Source: Deinococcus aerolatus
Lineage (GTDB): Bacteria > Deinococcota > Deinococci > Deinococcales > Deinococcaceae
Direction: 5' to 3'
DNA length: 16,654 bases
NCBI RefSeq assembly: GCF_014647055.1
Contig: NZ_BMOL01000033.1
Location: 1 to 16,654 of the forward strand
Shown here: one piece after another, positions 14,124 through 16,654 of the stretch
How positions within the stretch are numbered: position 1 is the first letter of the stretch
Layout: each line of letters opens with the position of its first letter
Made by a program: the position numbers and the translations under genes
Notes under the pieces: model-generated
Told to the model about the DNA's origin: nothing
Database searches by the model: none
What the model saw: the letters and a program-made list of their open reading frames with translations, nothing else

Positions 14124-15332
14124 TCAGGCCCCGACGCGGAGAACGCCGTCGAGCGTCAGATTGTCCGGGCCCTGCTGCAGCAGGCCGCTCATCCCGGTCA
14201 CATGCAGGCGGTGCTCATGGCTGTAGACCGTGCGGTAGGTGTTCAGCGTCAGGCTCACGTTCTCGTGCCCCAGCCAGGTCTTCACCACTTCTGCCGGGAC
14301 GCCCCTGGCCAGATGCAGGCTGGCGCTGGTGTGCCGCAGGCCGTGGAAGGTCACGTGCTCCAGCCCCGCCCGGGTGCCGAATTCACGGGCCAGCGTGGAC
14401 AGCCGGTCCGGGTGGAACGGGGTGCCCTTCAGCGTCGTGAAGATGTGGCCGCTGTCGATCCACTTCGTCCCCACCATCACCCCGAGCGCCTGCTGCCGGA
14501 CTTTCCAGGCGGCCAGCAGCGCCACCGTCTCAGGAGCCAGGGGCACGGTCCGGTCACCGGCCTCGGTCTTGGGGGTTCCGGGTGTTGGGCGGCCCCGGAC
14601 CACCACCAGGTTGTCGCGCACGTGCAGGAGGCCCCGCCCTAGGTCCACCTGTTCCCAGCGCAGCGCGGCCGCCTCGCCCCGCCGCAGACCCAGCAGGCCC
14701 GCGATGTGGAACACCGGGCCGGCGATCTCCTCGAACGGCGCGGCCGCCTGCAGGAACGCCTCCAGATGCTCGGGGCTCAGGGCCCGGTTCTGTTTGACCC
14801 GCCGGGGGACCCGGGCTCCGAGCAGCTCGACATCCTTGGCGACATTCCGGGGCACCAGGTCATTGACCACCGCGAGTTGCAGGGCCTGCCGCAGCAGGGC
14901 GCGCACCTGGCGCAGCAGGGAAAGGCTGTAGGTCCGGGCCAGCAGCAGGTACAGCTGCTGGATGTGCTGGGGTTTGAGCTTTTGCACTTTGAGCGGTCCG
15001 AGATGCGGTGCCAGATGCAGCCGGATCAGGTCCTCGTTGTTCGCCAGCGTCTTGGGCTTCCACTCGTCCCGCCGGATGGCGATCAGCTCCCCGAGCAGCG
15101 CTTCCACGGTTAGGGTGTGGGGGCTCCGGAGCAGGCCGCGGCTGTGGTCGGTCAGCAGCTGGGCCAGCACCAGCCGCGCCTCGGCTTCGGTGGGCACCAC
15201 CCGGCTGACCTGCTGCTGGCGGCCGCCGGTCATGGCCACCGTGACCTTGACCCGGTACTGCCCCTTGTATGGGCGCAGGCTGGCCGCCCCGTTCGGTGCC
15301 TTGGTTCGTTTCCTGGGGGCCGCTTCAGGCAT
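14124..15332 (-). CDS. Phage-type tyrosine integrase
   Basis: Canonical integrase (402 aa) catalysing integration and excision of a mobile element. Residues ~14-68 form an AP2-like arm-binding domain (ASLRPYKGQYRVKVTVAMTGG), ~75-170 a SAM-like core-binding domain (TLTVEALLGEL to VPRNVAKDV), and ~180-380 the catalytic domain with R217 (GLRRGE), K255 (TPKTEAGDR), H330-x-x-R333 (HGLRHTSAS), H356 (WLGHENVS) and nucleophile Y366 (TLNTYRTV). All six positions are intact, so it is probably active. The frame opens at 15497, but its first 55 codons overlap the upstream HTH gene. The ATG at 15332 overlaps that gene's stop by eight bases, implying translational coupling. Its element borders are not proven; a tRNA-Arg scar lies at 2584-2628. 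Confidence 0.93.
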   Translation of the reverse strand: MPEAAPRKRTKAPNGAASLRPYKGQYRVKVTVAMTGGRQQQVSRVVPTEAEARLVLAQLLTDHSRGLLRSPHTLTVEALLGELIAIRRDEWKPKTLANNEDLIRLHLAPHLGPLKVQKLKPQHIQQLYLLLARTYSLSLLRQVRALLRQALQLAVVNDLVPRNVAKDVELLGARVPRRVKQNRALSPEHLEAFLQAAAPFEEIAGPVFHIAGLLGLRRGEAAALRWEQVDLGRGLLHVRDNLVVVRGRPTPGTPKTEAGDRTVPLAPETVALLAAWKVRQQALGVMVGTKWIDSGHIFTTLKGTPFHPDRLSTLAREFGTRAGLEHVTFHGLRHTSASLHLARGVPAEVVKTWLGHENVSLTLNTYRTVYSHEHRLHVTGMSGLLQQGPDNLTLDGVLRVGA

Positions 15333-15525
15333 GGCTGGCCTTGCGCTGCTCGTGCTGGCGGTGCTGTTCGGTTTCCCACCCGCGCACGGCTTCAGCGGAG
15401 ATGCGGAATTCCTTCTGTCCGACGCGCACCGCGAAGATCGCGCTGGAGTGAACCATGCCGTAGACGACTTTTTTGCTGACGCCAAGGTACTCGGCAAATT
15501 CCTGGATGGAGAAGTAGTGTTTCAA
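15325..15525 (-). CDS. HTH DNA-binding protein upstream of integrase, 66 aa
   Basis: A helix_turn_helix_17/excisionase-type protein: YFSIQEFAEYLGVSKKVVYGMVHSSAIFAVRVGQKEFRISAEAVRGWETEQ shows the HTH, then the wing strand and the typical RISAEAVRGWE finish. In integrating elements such proteins act as recombination directionality factors or as repressors. The start is TTG at 15525, chosen because AGGAGG lies eight bases upstream and no ATG is available before the HTH. Its stop overlaps the integrase start (ATGCCTGA), so the two are co-translated and the rare start may hold integrase production low. It is the first gene after the 12-bp inverted repeat at 15633-15679. Confidence 0.85.
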   Translation of the reverse strand: MKHYFSIQEFAEYLGVSKKVVYGMVHSSAIFAVRVGQKEFRISAEAVRGWETEQHRQHEQRKASHA

Positions 15526-15632
15526 GTTCGAAGCCTCCTAGAGGAGAAAGGGCTTCGGCGTGGTGGGGGCCGCGGCTCGACGCGCAGGGCGGAGCGGGTC
15601 AGCAGGGCTGACGGGGCGGGGTCAGGTCATCA
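15526..15632. other. Leader of the HTH-integrase operon
   Basis: GC-rich leader between the inverted repeat and the TTG start. No clear promoter; a weak candidate (TTGTGG, 17 bp, TGATGA on the minus strand) would overlap one repeat arm. Confidence 0.3.
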
Positions 15633-15679
15633 CATCGTTTTGAGAAGCACCACAAGCCATTTAACCGCTCAAAACGATG
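15633..15679. repeat. 12-bp perfect inverted repeat before integrase operon
   Basis: CATCGTTTTGAG (15633-15644) and CTCAAAACGATG (15668-15679), separated by 23 bp. It lies upstream of the HTH-integrase-HTH operon and is a likely operator or protein-binding pair. The right arm also carries the stop codon of the neighbouring frame at 15669. Confidence 0.65.
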
Positions 15680-16097
15680 CGGCGGTGCGGGGCTCCACTC
15701 CAGCGTGGACCTGGGGCCGGATGATCCTTGGCCGCGTTCGTGGCGCGATCATGCAACCTTCCGCCCGGTCGTACTCGTCCCGGACGGCCCGCTGGATCAG
15801 GGCCACGAGGGCGTGAAGCAGCACGTGCAACTCTTCCCAGTTCGGCAAGGCAGCCAGAGCCCGGAGGGCGCGGGCCCGTCCCAGCAGGCGGGCGAAGCCG
15901 AACACGTTGAGTCCACGATGGGTTCCCCGGTTGAACATCCGATTGACGGCCTCGAAAGTGCTCTCCACCTGGGCATTCCCAGCTTGCTTGCGGCGCAACT
16001 CGGCATGACGGCTCGTCCTGCGAGAGCCGTACGGATTGGAGGTGCGGGAAAGGGAAGTCATGGGAGGAAACGTGCCCAATGGGGCCGTAACAACCAC
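15669..16097 (-). CDS. Hypothetical protein, possible transposase remnant
   Basis: Not firmly recognised. The middle (NPYGSRRTSRHAELRRKQAGNAQVESTFEAVNRMFNRGTHRGLNVFGFARLLGRARALRALAALPNW) has the feel of a transposase C-terminus, where a Q-x-x-V-E-x-x-F motif with the third acidic residue precedes an R-G-L segment. The likeness is by eye and unproven. The start is unclear: GTG 16097 and ATG 16061 both lack ribosome sites, and a stop lies just upstream, so the 5' part is probably missing. The last residues run into the inverted repeat before the integrase operon, suggesting an unrelated tail joined by insertion. It could equally be a plasmid or phage protein. Confidence 0.45.
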   Translation of the reverse strand: MVVTAPLGTFPPMTSLSRTSNPYGSRRTSRHAELRRKQAGNAQVESTFEAVNRMFNRGTHRGLNVFGFARLLGRARALRALAALPNWEELHVLLHALVALIQRAVRDEYDRAEGCMIAPRTRPRIIRPQVHAGVEPRTAASF

Positions 16098-16452
16098 CGT
16101 AGAACATGAAACGCTCGCTGTCTATGGTCAAGCGCGGTTGTTTGAGCATCGTGCGTGCTGGAGGGCATTTGTGCGCTATTGCTGGTTCTGCTGGTGCTGT
16201 GGGGAGAGACCGACCATCCTCTCGTCAACCACTCAATAGGTCGGATTTCCCCCGTGAGGGTGACCCGGTAATATTTACAGCAAATGACAGAATAGTTGCA
16301 GTGCAGAGCGAAGCCTGGGCCACTCCTGGAGCAGTTCGGGGACCATCATAAATTTGCTCAGCGTGGAGCTTTTTTTCTGTCATTTGCTCTAGAGGCTGGA
16401 GGACAGGCCATCCAAAATTGCGGGAGGGTTTCTGCTGGGTTCAGAATCGGGT
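16098..16452. other. Intergenic stretch with MITE-like element
   Basis: About 355 bp without a supported gene. Its right half holds the TA-flanked inverted-repeat element at 16278-16389, and from about 16391 the likely left end of the IS5-family element. A plus-strand frame from 16106 (MKRSLSMVKR...) has no convincing ribosome site or composition and is not called. Confidence 0.45.
16278..16389. mobile_element. MITE-like element, 14-bp inverted repeats, TA-flanked
   Basis: AGCAAATGACAGAA (16279-16292) and TTCTGTCATTTGCT (16375-16388) are perfect inverted repeats bounding 110 bp. One further base on each side brings TA dinucleotides at 16276-16277 and 16390-16391, the duplication made by IS630/Tc1-type transposases. 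There is no coding capacity. The internal part is less GC-rich than the surrounding genes. TA flanks alone are weak evidence. Confidence 0.55.
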
Positions 16453-16654
16453 GTGACGCGACGTGCCTACCCCAGCGATGTTGATGACGAGACGTACCAC
16501 TTTCTGCTGCCGTATCTGGCCCTGAGTCCAGAACACGCTCCACAGCGGAAATATCCCCTCCGAGACGTGTTGAACGCATTGTTCTGGATGAGCCGCACTG
16601 GAGCGCAATGGGAATATTTACCGCATGACTTTCCCCCGCCTGAGATCGTGCGAT
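16453..16654 (+). CDS. IS5-family transposase, N-terminal part, runs off window
   Basis: Forward frame starting [24 protein letters not shown], then [35 protein letters not shown] at the window edge. This is the N-terminal DUF4096-type domain of IS5-family DDE transposases (Y-P-S-D at the start; [22 protein letters not shown]). The catalytic DDE residues would lie beyond 16654, so intactness cannot be judged. The start is taken as GTG 16453, giving the usual T-R-R-x-Y-P-S-D opening; GGGAGGG at 16422-16428 is far for a ribosome site and the frame is open upstream. The IS left end may be the GAGGCTGGAGGACAGG stretch near 16392. Confidence 0.82.
   Translation, partial: MTRRAYPSDVDDETYHFLLPYLALSPEHAPQRKYPLRDVLNALFWMSRTGAQWEYLPHDFPPPEIVR

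Noticed and set aside
10890..15664. CAAGCCATTTAA present at 10890-10901 and 15653-15664
   Set aside because: A 12-bp exact match between two places is expected by chance in a window of this size.
1..16654. CRISPR arrays, rRNA genes, toxin-antitoxin pairs
   Set aside because: Looked for and not found: no regularly spaced repeats, no rRNA-like sequence and no recognisable toxin or antitoxin pair.

Overview
The window looks like a patch of accessory DNA in a GC-rich bacterium, most probably a Deinococcus or close relative. This is inferred from base composition, insertion-sequence types, a leaderless-looking promoter and general protein style; no sequence search was run. Positions 331-1740 hold a well conserved housekeeping-type gene, the DEAD-box rRNA helicase dbpA. 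From about 2.6 kb onward the content is mobile and patchy.

Layout. (1) 1-330: a decayed trace of an IS3-type orfA, then dbpA. (2) 1965-2525: an uncharacterised minus-strand gene, then a terminator and the 3' part (nucleotides 32-76) of a tRNA-Arg(ACG) gene at 2584-2628. This is cut exactly at the anticodon loop and reads as an attachment-site scar; near-identical 20-bp repeats lie on both sides. The island probably extends right from here past the window end, where a complete tRNA-Arg would be expected. (3) 2927-5859, all minus strand: a secreted trypsin-like lipoprotein, an ABM-like small protein, a MerR regulator with a GyrI-like effector domain, and a 63-residue cistron ahead of merR behind a textbook MerR-type promoter (19-bp spacer). 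(4) 6041-6412: IS4-type transposase fragment. (5) 6561-9603, plus strand: a 763-residue STAND ATPase/TPR/LuxR-type regulator and a small exported protein. (6) 9771-10400: a broken IS630 transposase and two degenerate tRNA-like sequences followed by a terminator hairpin. (7) 10513-15525: a recombination-rich block with a small unknown protein, a 283-residue unknown protein convergent with a divergent 534-526 residue tyrosine recombinase, then an HTH protein, a canonical phage-type integrase and a second HTH protein. (8) 15669-16654: a possible transposase remnant, a 112-bp TA-flanked MITE-like element, and the start of an IS5-family transposase running off the window.

How the genes may work together. 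The HTH-integrase-HTH cluster looks like the integration/excision control module of the island whose tRNA scar is at 2.6 kb, although which integrase made that scar cannot be told from the sequence. Both recombinase units sit behind large inverted repeats in their promoter regions, which suggests regulated expression. The MerR operon and the LuxR-type regulator look like cargo responding to small molecules or stress. Several IS remnants of different families show repeated insertion and decay. No CRISPR array and no rRNA gene were seen.
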